Positions 42,223-50,083 of a stretch of DNA of 64,000 nucleotides are shown here, one piece after another; position 1 is the first letter of the stretch; each line of letters starts with the position of its first letter. The position numbers were made by a program, and so were the translations under genes. This DNA is from an uncultured Eubacteriales bacterium (GTDB lineage Bacteria; Bacillota; Clostridia; Oscillospirales; Acutalibacteraceae): contig CAKTFN010000002.1 in the NCBI GenBank assembly GCA_934561055.1, forward strand, positions 248,001 to 312,000, written 5' to 3'. The notes beneath the pieces are model-generated. The model saw only the letters and a list, made by a program, of their open reading frames with translations, did no database searches and was not told the DNA's origin.

Positions 42223-43566
42223 ATGAAAAAGAACAACAAAACCGTCTGTATCCGAATTATCAGCTTTCTTTCCTTCCTTTGCGTCGTTCTTCTCGTTTCA
42301 ACGATTGTTTTTGCCGTCAGAGCAGGAAAGTACAAAGCGCGCGTCCTCGTTTCAACCGAACGCGCGGTCAGCGAGCTTTGCGAAAACCTCGACTCAATCA
42401 CGGTTAATCTTCAAAAAAGCCTTTTTTGCACCGGTGAAACAATGCTTTCCTCAATCGGAACCGAACTTTACAAAAGCGCCGCCGCCGCAAAAGTCGGCCT
42501 CGGCCAAATTACGAACGAGACGCTTGAAAGCGACGGAATTTACAAATTTCTTTCTCAGGTCGGCGATTACACCCTCGCTCTGGACAAAAAGCTTTCAAAA
42601 GGAGAAAGCCTGAGTACCGCCGACAGAAAAGCCCTCTCGGCGCTTTTTGAATATTCAAAGTCGCTTTCCTCGGGAATGGACGAACTTCTTTCCGGAACTT
42701 ACGACGAAACGGTTTCCTTTGAAAAAAAGGTTTCAACGCTTACTCTCGGCGAAAAAGAAAGTTCCGCCTTTTTTTCCGACTCAATGAGCGACACCGAACA
42801 GTCGCTTGCGCCTTATCCGACGCTCATCTATGACGGTCCCTTTGCGGACAGCGTTTTGGGCCGTGAAGCGCTTTTTGTGAAAGGAAAAGCCGCAATCACC
42901 GAAGGCGAGGCCAAAAAGCGGGCAGCCCGTTTTCTTGACTGCGCCGAAACCGAACTTCATACCGACGGCGAAGAAAACGGAGCGCTTGAACTTTTCTGCT
43001 TTTCAAAGGGCGAAAAGAGCGTTGCAATCACAAAAAACGGCGGCTATCTTTGCTATATGACGAATCCGGATTATTCTCTTGAAGGAACACTTGACGAAAA
43101 GCAAGCTTCAAAAAGAGCCGGAGAATTCCTTATTAAGAACGGTTATCCGAACATGAAAGAAAGCTATTACAGCACATTCGACGGAGTGTGCACGGTGAAT
43201 TTTGCGTTCAAAAACGGTGAAATCATCTGTTATTCAGACCTCATAAAAGTTTCCGTTGCGCTCGACAGCGGAAAAATCGTTGCGCTCGATGCAAGAGGTT
43301 TTCTTTCAAACCACTGCGAAAGGAACCTTCCGAACGCAAAAATCACGCTTAAGGAAGCCGTAAAAAATCTTTCGCCGCTTTTGGAGCTCAAAAAAACCGC
43401 CCTCGCCCTCATTCCGGGAAAAGACGGAAAAGAAAGACTTTGCTACGAACTGCACGTTGCGGACAAATCGAAGCAGGAAGCCCTCATTTATGTTGACATC
43501 ACAACCGGAGAGGAAGCGGACGTTCTCCTCCTTCTTTATTCCGACAAAGGAGTACTGACGAAGTGA
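42223..43566 (+). CDS. ypeB: Germination protein YpeB
   Basis: 447 aa from ATG 42223 (AGAGGAC 7 bases upstream; the ATG nine codons earlier has none). One N-terminal transmembrane helix (about 11-33), a Cys-containing helical domain, and two PepSY-like repeats near the C-terminus. Family phrases include YPTLIYDGPFADS, a late ARGFLSNHCERN and LALIPGKDGKERLCYELHV. YpeB holds the cortex-lytic enzyme SleB in spores. sleB is not next to it here, unlike in Bacillus. This gene is the main evidence for spore formation. Confidence 0.92.
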   Translation: MKKNNKTVCIRIISFLSFLCVVLLVSTIVFAVRAGKYKARVLVSTERAVSELCENLDSITVNLQKSLFCTGETMLSSIGTELYKSAAAAKVGLGQITNETLESDGIYKFLSQVGDYTLALDKKLSKGESLSTADRKALSALFEYSKSLSSGMDELLSGTYDETVSFEKKVSTLTLGEKESSAFFSDSMSDTEQSLAPYPTLIYDGPFADSVLGREALFVKGKAAITEGEAKKRAARFLDCAETELHTDGEENGALELFCFSKGEKSVAITKNGGYLCYMTNPDYSLEGTLDEKQASKRAGEFLIKNGYPNMKESYYSTFDGVCTVNFAFKNGEIICYSDLIKVSVALDSGKIVALDARGFLSNHCERNLPNAKITLKEAVKNLSPLLELKKTALALIPGKDGKERLCYELHVADKSKQEALIYVDITTGEEADVLLLLYSDKGVLTK

Positions 43567-43630
43567 GCCGTTTTGCAAGGCTTAATCGAATACTTCCGAG
43601 CGGCATCCGTTCTCCGATTTTTCAATATGC

Positions 43631-43670
43631 AAAAACCGCTGTACTACGATTTGTGATACAGCGGTTTTTA
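43631..43670. terminator. Bidirectional terminator
   Basis: AAAAACCGCTGTA pairs perfectly with TACAGCGGTTTTT between ypeB and the convergent MATE gene. Confidence 0.9.
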
Positions 43671-43691
43671 TGAGGATATTTAAGCCTGAAA

Positions 43692-45077
43692 TTATTCGCC
43701 TTGAGATTCCGGCGAAGGAAGCTCTTCTCCGACGTGGGAAATAACTTTATTCTTGACATAAAAATACGAAAGAAGCGTGACGATGAGCGAAAAGACTTCA
43801 GCAATCGGGAACGCCCACCAGACGTTTTCAAGAACTTCGGTTTTTGAAAGAAGATATGCAACCGGAACGAGAACGACAAGCTGACGTGTGAAGGAAACAA
43901 TCATTGAAAAATAGCTCTTTCCGACCGCTTGGAAAACGGAACCCATCGCAATGTTGAAACCGGCAATAACGAACGAAAGGCTGATTATCCGAAGTGCGGG
44001 AACTCCGATTGAAAGCATATTGTCCGAAGCGTCAAAAATTTTAAGCATTGTTTCCGGGAAAAGCCACATGAGAGCGGTTCCGACAGCCATAATCGAGCAG
44101 GCAAGAATCATGCTGAAACGGACGGTTTTGGTCATTCGCTTCCTGTTTCCGGCGCCGTAATTGAAGGCAATGATCGGAATCGTTCCGTTGTTCATTCCGA
44201 AAACGGGCATGAACACAAATGACTGAAGTTTGAAGTATACGCCGAAAACGGTTGCGGCGGTTTTTGTGAAAGTGAGAAGAATCTTATTGACGGCATATGT
44301 CATGACCGAACCGATTGCAACCATGATGATTGACGGAACACCGATTTTGTAAATTTCTCCGATGATTTTTCCGCTCGGTCTGAATCCGCGGAATTTTATG
44401 CGGACTTCTTTGTTGAATTTGTGGTTGAGAATGATTGCAACAATGAATGCCACAATCTGACCCATTACGGTTGCAACCGCCGCACCCTTCGCTTCAAGAC
44501 GGGGAAACGGGCCGATTCCGAGAATGAAAAGCGGGTCGAAAATCATGTTGACTGCCGCACCGATGAGCTGAGTAATCATTGAAAGAACGGTTCTTCCCGT
44601 TGATTGCATGAGTCTTTCAACCATAATCTGGCCGAAAACGCCGAACGAAAGGGCACAGCAAATCGAAAGATAATCAACGCCGTAAGAAAAAATCGGAGAG
44701 TCGGCTTCAATTTGGGTTTTGAAAAATAGCGGTGTTGCAAAAATCCCAAGGAAGAAAAAGACGATTCCGCTGATGATTGCGAGGAAGACGCCGTTTGAAG
44801 CAATTTTGTTCGCTTTTTCATAGTCTTTTGCGCCGAGACTTCTTGAAAGAAGAGCGTTGACGCCGACACCCGTTCCCGTTGCAACACCGATCATAAGGTT
44901 TTGAACCGGGAAAGCGAGCGAAACCGCAGTCAGTGCGTCTTCGCAGACACGGGAGACCCACATGCTGTCAACAATGTTATAAAGCGCCTGAACAAGCATT
45001 GAAAGCATCATCGGAACCGACATTGAAAGGACAAGGCGCCCGATCGGCATTACACCCATTTTGTTTTCTTTTTGCAT
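43692..45077 (-). CDS. MATE-family multidrug/cation efflux transporter
   Basis: 461 aa with 12 membrane segments in two six-helix bundles. The start PIGRLVLSMSVPMMLSMLVQALYNIVDSMWVSRV and FGMNNGTIPIIAFNYGAGNRKRM in the middle are typical of the DinF/NorM-like branch of Firmicutes. Exports cationic compounds using a sodium or proton gradient. The upstream minus strand has a TATAAT -10 around 45150. No regulator is adjacent. Confidence 0.93.
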   Translation of the reverse strand: MQKENKMGVMPIGRLVLSMSVPMMLSMLVQALYNIVDSMWVSRVCEDALTAVSLAFPVQNLMIGVATGTGVGVNALLSRSLGAKDYEKANKIASNGVFLAIISGIVFFFLGIFATPLFFKTQIEADSPIFSYGVDYLSICCALSFGVFGQIMVERLMQSTGRTVLSMITQLIGAAVNMIFDPLFILGIGPFPRLEAKGAAVATVMGQIVAFIVAIILNHKFNKEVRIKFRGFRPSGKIIGEIYKIGVPSIIMVAIGSVMTYAVNKILLTFTKTAATVFGVYFKLQSFVFMPVFGMNNGTIPIIAFNYGAGNRKRMTKTVRFSMILACSIMAVGTALMWLFPETMLKIFDASDNMLSIGVPALRIISLSFVIAGFNIAMGSVFQAVGKSYFSMIVSFTRQLVVLVPVAYLLSKTEVLENVWWAFPIAEVFSLIVTLLSYFYVKNKVISHVGEELPSPESQGE

Positions 45078-45407
45078 TACAAATCCTCCGAAATCAGAAT
45101 ATTAAAATCAAAAACGTCGATATTCGACACTGATAAACACATAGCAATATATTATAACATTTGTACACAGTTATTTCCACCGCCTTTTGAAACTTTTTTT
45201 GTAGAAATTGAACACAAAAGAGCGTTCCTATTTGTGCAAAAGTTCTTTTCAACGTTTGCTGTCCTTGAATTTTGCACATTGTTGCAATGAAATGTTGAAA
45301 ATTTTAAATTCGTTTTTCTGCCACCGTAGCAGAAAGAAATGCAAAATTATTTTCGCATTCGTGAACACATCGTTCGGTCATCTGTAACTCAAAAAGCTAC
45401 ACGGAAG

Positions 45408-45688
45408 ATGTGTTTTCTGGTACTTATGATCGTTTTCGGCACTCTCTCGGTAACAACGAGGCTTCTTGCGGTGTATCCCATATTCAGAAAAAGCAGATTT
45501 TTGCCCTCGCTTATGCAGCGAACCACGTTGTTTTGACTGAGCTTTGAACCCTTGCTTCATTCGGCGATATCTCTTATATTCAGGTCATCATCTGCTTTTC
45601 GGCTTTTCTTGTCACCGATATCTGCGGCTTTGCCGGCTTGTCGGAGACGAGAAAACGCAGAACGGGCAAAACGCTTGACAGAATATAA
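45408..45688 (+). pseudogene. Remnant of a PnuC-type nicotinamide riboside transporter gene
   Basis: The C-terminal half of a PnuC-like protein is readable in two frames. The first frame gives FGTLSVTTRLLAVYPIFRKS; after a T5 run at 45498-45502 the sense continues one base out of frame as FALAYAANHVVLTEL, then a TGA (45545-45547) where Trp is expected, then TLASFGDISYIQVIICFSA and FLVTDICGF. One T deletion and one TGG to TGA change explain both lesions. The N-terminal half is absent. The rest of 45078-45407 shows no gene. Its end overlaps the tRNA-Arg promoter. Confidence 0.7.
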
Positions 45689-45703
45689 AACAGGTGGTAA
45701 AAT
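45675..45703 (+). promoter_or_regulatory. tRNA-Arg promoter
   Basis: TTGACA (45675-45680), 17 bases, TAAAAT (45698-45703), 20 bases before the tRNA. Confidence 0.85.
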
Positions 45704-45722
45704 AAGGAGCACAAATTAATAG

Positions 45723-45797
45723 GCCTCCTTAGTTAAATGGATATAATAAACCCCTCCTAAGGGTTAGTTGTGGGTTCGATTCCCGCAGGGGGTGCCA
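45723..45797 (+). tRNA. tRNA-Arg (anticodon CCT), CCA encoded
   Basis: 75 nt. Acceptor GCCTCCT with AGGGGGT (two G-U pairs), D arm GTTA...TAAT, anticodon stem AACCC/GGGTT with loop CTCCTAA (anticodon CCT), T stem GTGGG/CCCGC with loop TTCGATT, discriminator G and encoded CCA. All arms pair, so this copy should be functional and read AGG codons. Confidence 0.95.
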
Positions 45798-45803
45798 CAA
45801 AAC

Positions 45804-45835
45804 AAGAGGCTTTCTGATCTCTCGGGAAGCCTCTT
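45804..45835 (+). terminator. Hairpin after tRNA-Arg
   Basis: AAGAGGCTT (45804-45812) pairs with AAGCCTCTT (45827-45835); followed by AATATT rather than a T run, so termination may be partial and the second tRNA-like copy could be transcribed. Confidence 0.5.
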
Positions 45836-45860
45836 AATATTCACATTCAAAGAAACAACA

Positions 45861-46084
45861 GCCGCCTTAGTTAAATGGATATAAGAACCTCAAGCTTCGC
45901 TTGAGAACCTTGTTACTCGCATGGCTCGTTATAAGAACCTGCTGCTTCACATCAGAACCTTGTTACTCGCATGGCTCGTTATAAGAACCTCTGCTTCACA
46001 TCAGAACCTTGTTACTCGCACAGCTCGTAATAATAAACCCCTCCTAAGGGTCAGCCCCGGGTTCGATTCCCGCAGGGGGTGCCA
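45861..46084 (+). pseudogene. tRNA-Arg(CCT) copy split by a 149-bp tandem-repeat insertion
   Basis: The 5' part (45861-45884, GCCGCCTTAGTTAAATGGAT then ATAA) and 3' part (46034-46084, TAAACCCCTCCTAAGGGTC to GCCA) match the intact tRNA-Arg just upstream. Between them, at the D-arm/anticodon-stem junction, lie 149 extra bases, essentially three 50-bp units. The copy also has a G-G mismatch in the acceptor, an A-C mismatch in the anticodon stem and a C-C mismatch in the T stem, so it is probably inactive. An intron is unlikely because bacterial tRNA introns sit in the anticodon loop and are much larger. Confidence 0.85.
45881..46030 (+). repeat. Three 50-bp tandem repeats inside the broken tRNA
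   Basis: Units 45881-45930, 45931-45980 and 45981-46030. Shared frame: ATAAGAACCT, a variable 10-14 bases with CTTC, AGAACCTTGTTACTCGCA, then GCTCGT. The first unit contains the small hairpin TCAAGC-TTC-GCTTGA. Unit boundaries (TTATAA) resemble the GGATATAA of the host tRNA. Confidence 0.9.
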
Positions 46085-46088
46085 AAGA

Positions 46089-46116
46089 AAAAGCACTTTT
46101 GAAAGTGCTTTTTTTA
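46089..46116 (+). terminator. Terminator after the tRNA-Arg region
   Basis: AAAGCACTTT-TG-AAAGTGCTTTTTTT, a perfect stem with T7. Confidence 0.92.
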
Positions 46117-46184
46117 ATGAAGTTTGCCTTTGGGCAAAAGAAGTATTGCTTCACAAGATGAAGCGGCTTCGCCATGAAGCTTTT
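46117..46184 (+). repeat. Chain of small stem-loops separated by GAAG
   Basis: TTTGCC-TTTG-GGCAAA, GCTTCA-CAAGA-TGAAGC and GGC-TTC-GCC follow one another, linked by ATGAAG or AGAAG. The style is that of intergenic stem-loop arrays in gut Clostridia. No reading frame of note. Confidence 0.55.
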
Positions 46185-46238
46185 ATTCGCAAACATTTAC
46201 GTTGACCGCTTTCAACAGCGGCGCAAAGGAGTTTTCCG

Positions 46239-47678
46239 ATGAAAAAAACGTTTGTAACCGTAATGCCGAACCACATCGGCGCATTTTTAAAAGCAAGCCG
46301 TTGCTTCGCCGCAATCGGCGTCAACATTACCCGCGTCAGTTACAACAAAGCGGTTGATTCCCATATGCTTTTCATTGACGCAGAAGGAACACCCGAACAG
46401 CTTCGCCTTGCCGACGAAAAGCTTTCTCAAATCGGCTATCTCCAAAGCGACGACAACGGGAAAAACGTCATTCTTCTTGAATTTACGCTTCACGACGTTC
46501 CCGGAAGCGTCACTGCCGTTCTTGAACTCATCAGCGAGTTTTCTTTCAACATCTCTTATCTCAGCTCGCAGGAAAACGGTTCGGATTTTCAGTATTTCAA
46601 AATGGGCATTGTTGCCGGCAACCCGGAAAAAATCAAAAGCTTTCTTGAAGAAGCAAGAAAAATTTGCGACGTCAGAGTAATTGATTACAACCATGCGGAC
46701 AAAATTTATGACAACAGTCTTTTTTACGTCCACTTTGTCAACGAGCTTTCGTCCCTCATGAAAATTTCCGACGATTCAAAGGAAGCTCTCCTCGTCAACA
46801 CAAACCTTGCAATGCAGCAGCTTGACGAATCCGGCGTTTCGCCTTACAGAACGTTTGACAGCATCAGCAGATTCTGCGAACTTCTTTCAAAAGCACGGGG
46901 AGCAGACTTTTCGGCAAGGATTTCAAAGCACAAAATTTCCGAAAAAACGGAAATTTTTCTCATTGAGCCGCCCTGCGGAAGCAACACGGCAATCATTCAC
47001 AGCGGTGACGAATATCTTTTTGTTGACACGGGTTACGCTTACTGCAAAGACGAAATGAACCGAATTTTCAAAGAGCTGATTCCGAACTTTGAAAAAATCA
47101 AGAAGCAGGTTTTTGTTACCCACGCCGACGTTGACCACTGCGGTCTTCTTCCGGAATTTGAAACCGTTTTTGCAAGTCCGGGCTCGGCCGAATGCCTTCG
47201 CCTTGAGTTTGAAAAAAACAACGGTTTCCGTGAACAGAATCCGCTTCACAAACCGTATATCAGAATTTGCAAAATTCTTACCTCTTATCAGCCGATCAAT
47301 CCCGAAAAAATCACGGTTGTCGGAGCAGAACCGTCCGATGACGACGTTCTTTCCCGAACGGGATTTTTTGATTTCGGTGACCTTCATTTTGAGCTTTACC
47401 AAGGAAAAGGCGGCCACCTTCCGGGCGAATCCGTTCTCATCGACTATGAAAACCGCATCGTTTTCAGCGGCGACGTTTTCGTCAATATAAAAGACATGAC
47501 GGCCGCTCAGGCAAAATATAACCGCTACGCACCGATTCTCATGACCTCGGTTGACACCGACCCTGACCTTTGCGCCGCAGAGAGAAGGGCAATTTTCGCC
47601 CGTCTCGGTGCCGGAACGTGGCAAATTTTCGGCGGCCACGGCGGAAAGAAAACGTATACATTAAATCCGGCCGAATAA
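46239..47678 (+). CDS. ACT-ACT-MBL fusion: amino-acid-sensor domains joined to a metallo-beta-lactamase-fold hydrolase
   Basis: 479 aa. Two ACT-like modules: 3-72 (TVMPNHIGAFLKASRCFAAIGVNI) and about 77-150 (EFTLHDVPGSVTAVLELISE, FNISYLSS). A helical linker (about 155-235) leads to an MBL-fold domain (about 238-475) with H295-A-D-V-D-H300, GKGGHLPGESV, SGDVF and a final FGGHGG. The Asp-rich H-x-D-x-D-H variant replaces the second His of HxHxDH. An amino acid probably controls the hydrolase; substrate unknown. AAAGGAG is 8 bases before the ATG. Confidence 0.82.
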   Translation: MKKTFVTVMPNHIGAFLKASRCFAAIGVNITRVSYNKAVDSHMLFIDAEGTPEQLRLADEKLSQIGYLQSDDNGKNVILLEFTLHDVPGSVTAVLELISEFSFNISYLSSQENGSDFQYFKMGIVAGNPEKIKSFLEEARKICDVRVIDYNHADKIYDNSLFYVHFVNELSSLMKISDDSKEALLVNTNLAMQQLDESGVSPYRTFDSISRFCELLSKARGADFSARISKHKISEKTEIFLIEPPCGSNTAIIHSGDEYLFVDTGYAYCKDEMNRIFKELIPNFEKIKKQVFVTHADVDHCGLLPEFETVFASPGSAECLRLEFEKNNGFREQNPLHKPYIRICKILTSYQPINPEKITVVGAEPSDDDVLSRTGFFDFGDLHFELYQGKGGHLPGESVLIDYENRIVFSGDVFVNIKDMTAAQAKYNRYAPILMTSVDTDPDLCAAERRAIFARLGAGTWQIFGGHGGKKTYTLNPAE

Positions 47679-47715
47679 GTTTTTTCATTTTAAATTTTTC
47701 CGTCAAACATAACAG

Positions 47716-47750
47716 AAAAGGTTGCAACGAAGTCGTCGCAACCTTTATTT
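47716..47750. terminator. Bidirectional terminator
   Basis: AAAGGTTGC and GCAACCTTT pair around an 11-base segment that itself folds (ACGA/TCGT). Confidence 0.7.
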
Positions 47751-47751
47751 C

Positions 47752-49323
47752 TTATTGCCTTTCCGAAAAGCTTACTTCTTCTCTTTTTCCGAGCCACATT
47801 TTTTCAAGCTTCATTCCCGCAATTTTTTCAACCGTTTTCTTTTCCTCTTCGGTCAGATCAACATAGCCGTGTTCATGCTTAAACGCAACCTTTTCTTTTA
47901 TGAAAGCATGCTTTTCTCTTGTAAGGTCATAGGTGAAAATCGAAAGGAACGCAAGAGTCAAGAAGCAAACCGGAAGCACCGTGAAGCAAAGCGAAACACC
48001 GAAGACCGCGCTTTCGCCCTGCGGAACGTCACGAAGCTGAGTGTTATAGCCGAAGGCGGCAAGAATTTTTCCGATTCCGAAGGCGGCAAAACCGCTGACG
48101 AATTTTTTGACGAAGGTTGAAAAGGTTGAAATTACGCCTTCTCTTCTCTGTCCGGTAATCATTTCGTCAACGTCGGTAACGTCGGGAAGAATGTTGCTTT
48201 GAACGCTCGCCATTCCGGCAAGGCCGACGCCGTAGAAGAACTCAACGATAAAAATGATTATCGGACTTCCGGACGTTCTTGCAACCCAAGCAAGGATAAG
48301 TGAGACAACCGCAACGGGAACAAAAACTTTTGCCGGAAGCTGTTTGCTCTTTTTGACCGAGAAAAAGTATGCCGGCAAAAAGCCCGCCGCTTCACCGATT
48401 CCGCAAATCATGACGAGCATCGAATAATCCTTCTGCTGGCCGAGAACCGTGACGAGAAAATAATAAAAGCACTGGGAAACAAAAGCCGACGAAAGAAGAA
48501 CGAAGAATCCGAAAAGGAAATACTTTCGGAAAATCCGGTTTTTTATTACCCAAACGTACTGACTGAAAAACTCTTTGACATTGAGCGGTTCGTTGACCTG
48601 CTCTTTTGAGCTTTCCTCACTCGTACCCTTGAAGGTGAAAATCAGCGGAAGCGACGTCCAAAGGCAGAGAACTGCGCCCATAACCGCAAACCTTGTCCGA
48701 TACTCCGGAGAAAAGTCCGGGGTTGTTATAAGACCGTTGATTCCGCCGAGAATCATTGCGGAAATGAAAAACGAAGAATAGCTCGCAACTGCATCAAGGA
48801 TTGTTTTGACCGCATTGAACTGCGTTCGCAGATTATAACTCGGTGCAATCTGAGCAAGCATTGCCGTGTGCGGAACGGTGATGAACGTTGAAACGGTTTT
48901 ATAAAGCATATATGTAAAAACATACCACCACATTGTTTTTGTGCTGTTTCCGGCGGCGGAGATTCCGAATGAGTTCCACATAAGAAAATATGAAACCATT
49001 GCGGGAATAACGCCGAGAATGAGATACGGACGGTGGCGGCCGAGTTTGCTTTTCGTTCTGTCGGTAATCAGACCCATAATCGGGTCGGTAATTGCATCGC
49101 AAATGCAGGAAAAGAGGGCAACGGTTCCGTATTGTTCGGTTGAAAGACCCTCAACGTGAGTGAGGAACGGAAGAAGATAAGAGCCGAGAACATAAGGACC
49201 GCCTCCGGTGAAGAAAATCGCCGAATTATAAGCAATCATCGGTTTGAGCTTCGTTCCTTCTTCAACGCCTATAAGCTTTTTTATTTTTGCCGAAAAAGTT
49301 TTTCCTTTCTCGCCGTCCTTCAT
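47752..49323 (-). CDS. GPH-family (MelB-like) glycoside-cation symporter
   Basis: 523 aa with 12 membrane segments. Family signs include DAITDPIMGLITDRTKSKLGRHRPYL-type loop 2-3 (here CDAITDPIMGLITDRT and LGRHRPYLILG) and MITGQRREGVISTFSTFVKK in the second half. Imports a sugar or glycoside with sodium or protons. Its start overlaps the end of the upstream cysteine-peptidase-like gene by 4 bases (ATGA), so the two are translationally coupled. Confidence 0.93.
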   Translation of the reverse strand: MKDGEKGKTFSAKIKKLIGVEEGTKLKPMIAYNSAIFFTGGGPYVLGSYLLPFLTHVEGLSTEQYGTVALFSCICDAITDPIMGLITDRTKSKLGRHRPYLILGVIPAMVSYFLMWNSFGISAAGNSTKTMWWYVFTYMLYKTVSTFITVPHTAMLAQIAPSYNLRTQFNAVKTILDAVASYSSFFISAMILGGINGLITTPDFSPEYRTRFAVMGAVLCLWTSLPLIFTFKGTSEESSKEQVNEPLNVKEFFSQYVWVIKNRIFRKYFLFGFFVLLSSAFVSQCFYYFLVTVLGQQKDYSMLVMICGIGEAAGFLPAYFFSVKKSKQLPAKVFVPVAVVSLILAWVARTSGSPIIIFIVEFFYGVGLAGMASVQSNILPDVTDVDEMITGQRREGVISTFSTFVKKFVSGFAAFGIGKILAAFGYNTQLRDVPQGESAVFGVSLCFTVLPVCFLTLAFLSIFTYDLTREKHAFIKEKVAFKHEHGYVDLTEEEKKTVEKIAGMKLEKMWLGKREEVSFSERQ

Positions 49324-49886
49324 TTTTGAACCGCCTCTTTTCCGAAAAGGTAGCCGACAATGAAGAGCTTTTGACTTGTAACCTCATGACGGCTTTCAAC
49401 GGGAACGGGTTGTGTGCGCTTGTTTGACTTATTATAAATCACGATTTTTCCGTCAACATATTTGACCATAACGGTATGAAGCGACGAAAAAATCCGGCGG
49501 TGATTCCAAAATGAAAGAATTCCGCATTGGCAGGAAGGAAGCTCGTTGAAAAAGCTGTTGTAATCCCATGTTTGAGTGTAAGGAACGTTCCTTCTTTTGA
49601 AGTAATCGCCGAGCATTGCAACGTTTGAGCCGAAAAAGCCCATTGCGATGCTTGTTTTCGGATACATTTCATAACACACGCGCGGCAAAGTCGCCTTGAG
49701 TCCGAGGTCACGGGCGGCGTTATAAACGGCAATCATTTCACAGCCGCACCAACCGACGGAACAAATGCCGTATTTCAGCTTTGAAAGCTCTCCGGCGTCT
49801 TGACCGTTGAGGTAATCATCGGGCAGATTCATGAGAACATTGTGATAAAAATTCTTTTTTTCAAGCATTGCTTTTTTCCCTTTCAT
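49320..49886 (-). CDS. Small cysteine-peptidase-like protein (C39/papain-fold-like), intracellular
   Basis: 188 aa, no signal peptide. CSVGWCGCEMIAVYNAARDLG (42-62) places C47 or C49 at the start of a helix as in papain-like folds, and LHTVMVKYVDGKIVIYNKSNK supplies H137 and N152 as a plausible triad. It resembles C39-like or BtrH-type domains. No ABC partner is near, so bacteriocin-leader processing is not supported. Coupled by ATGA overlap to the sugar symporter downstream. ATG 49868 is an alternative start (AAAGGG upstream). Confidence 0.65.
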   Translation of the reverse strand: MKGKKAMLEKKNFYHNVLMNLPDDYLNGQDAGELSKLKYGICSVGWCGCEMIAVYNAARDLGLKATLPRVCYEMYPKTSIAMGFFGSNVAMLGDYFKRRNVPYTQTWDYNSFFNELPSCQCGILSFWNHRRIFSSLHTVMVKYVDGKIVIYNKSNKRTQPVPVESRHEVTSQKLFIVGYLFGKEAVQK

Positions 49887-50042
49887 AGCCGGCCTTTTCT
49901 TTCTCTCTTTTCAAAAGCCGTTTTTCTGCTATTTGTTATTATAAGGCAAACCAGGAAATTAGTCAACAAAAAGTGAACCGCCGTCAGGAAAGATTCGGAA
50001 AATGCACGAGCGGGAAACCGCATACTTTTACAATTGCAAAAA

Positions 50043-50070
50043 CGCCGCAACCGAAAAAATCGGTGCGGCG
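50043..50070. terminator. Terminator after yebC
   Basis: CGCCGCAACCGA pairs with TCGGTGCGGCG (one mismatch); followed by U5 when read on minus, and by GTTTTTTT on plus. Confidence 0.75.
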
Positions 50071-50083
50071 AACGTTTTTTTGA

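Noticed and set aside
45881..46030. CRISPR array interpretation of the three 50-bp repeats
   Set aside because: Units abut directly with only short variable segments, lack spacers of uniform size, and there are no cas genes.
45885..46033. Group I intron in tRNA-Arg
   Set aside because: 149 bases is too short, the site is at the D-arm/anticodon-stem junction rather than the anticodon loop, and the content is simple tandem repeats.
45921..46205. 94-codon frame across the three 50-bp repeats and the 3' half of the split tRNA
   Set aside because: It arises from the in-frame length of the repeats and reads through tRNA sequence; no ribosome binding site and no plausible product.
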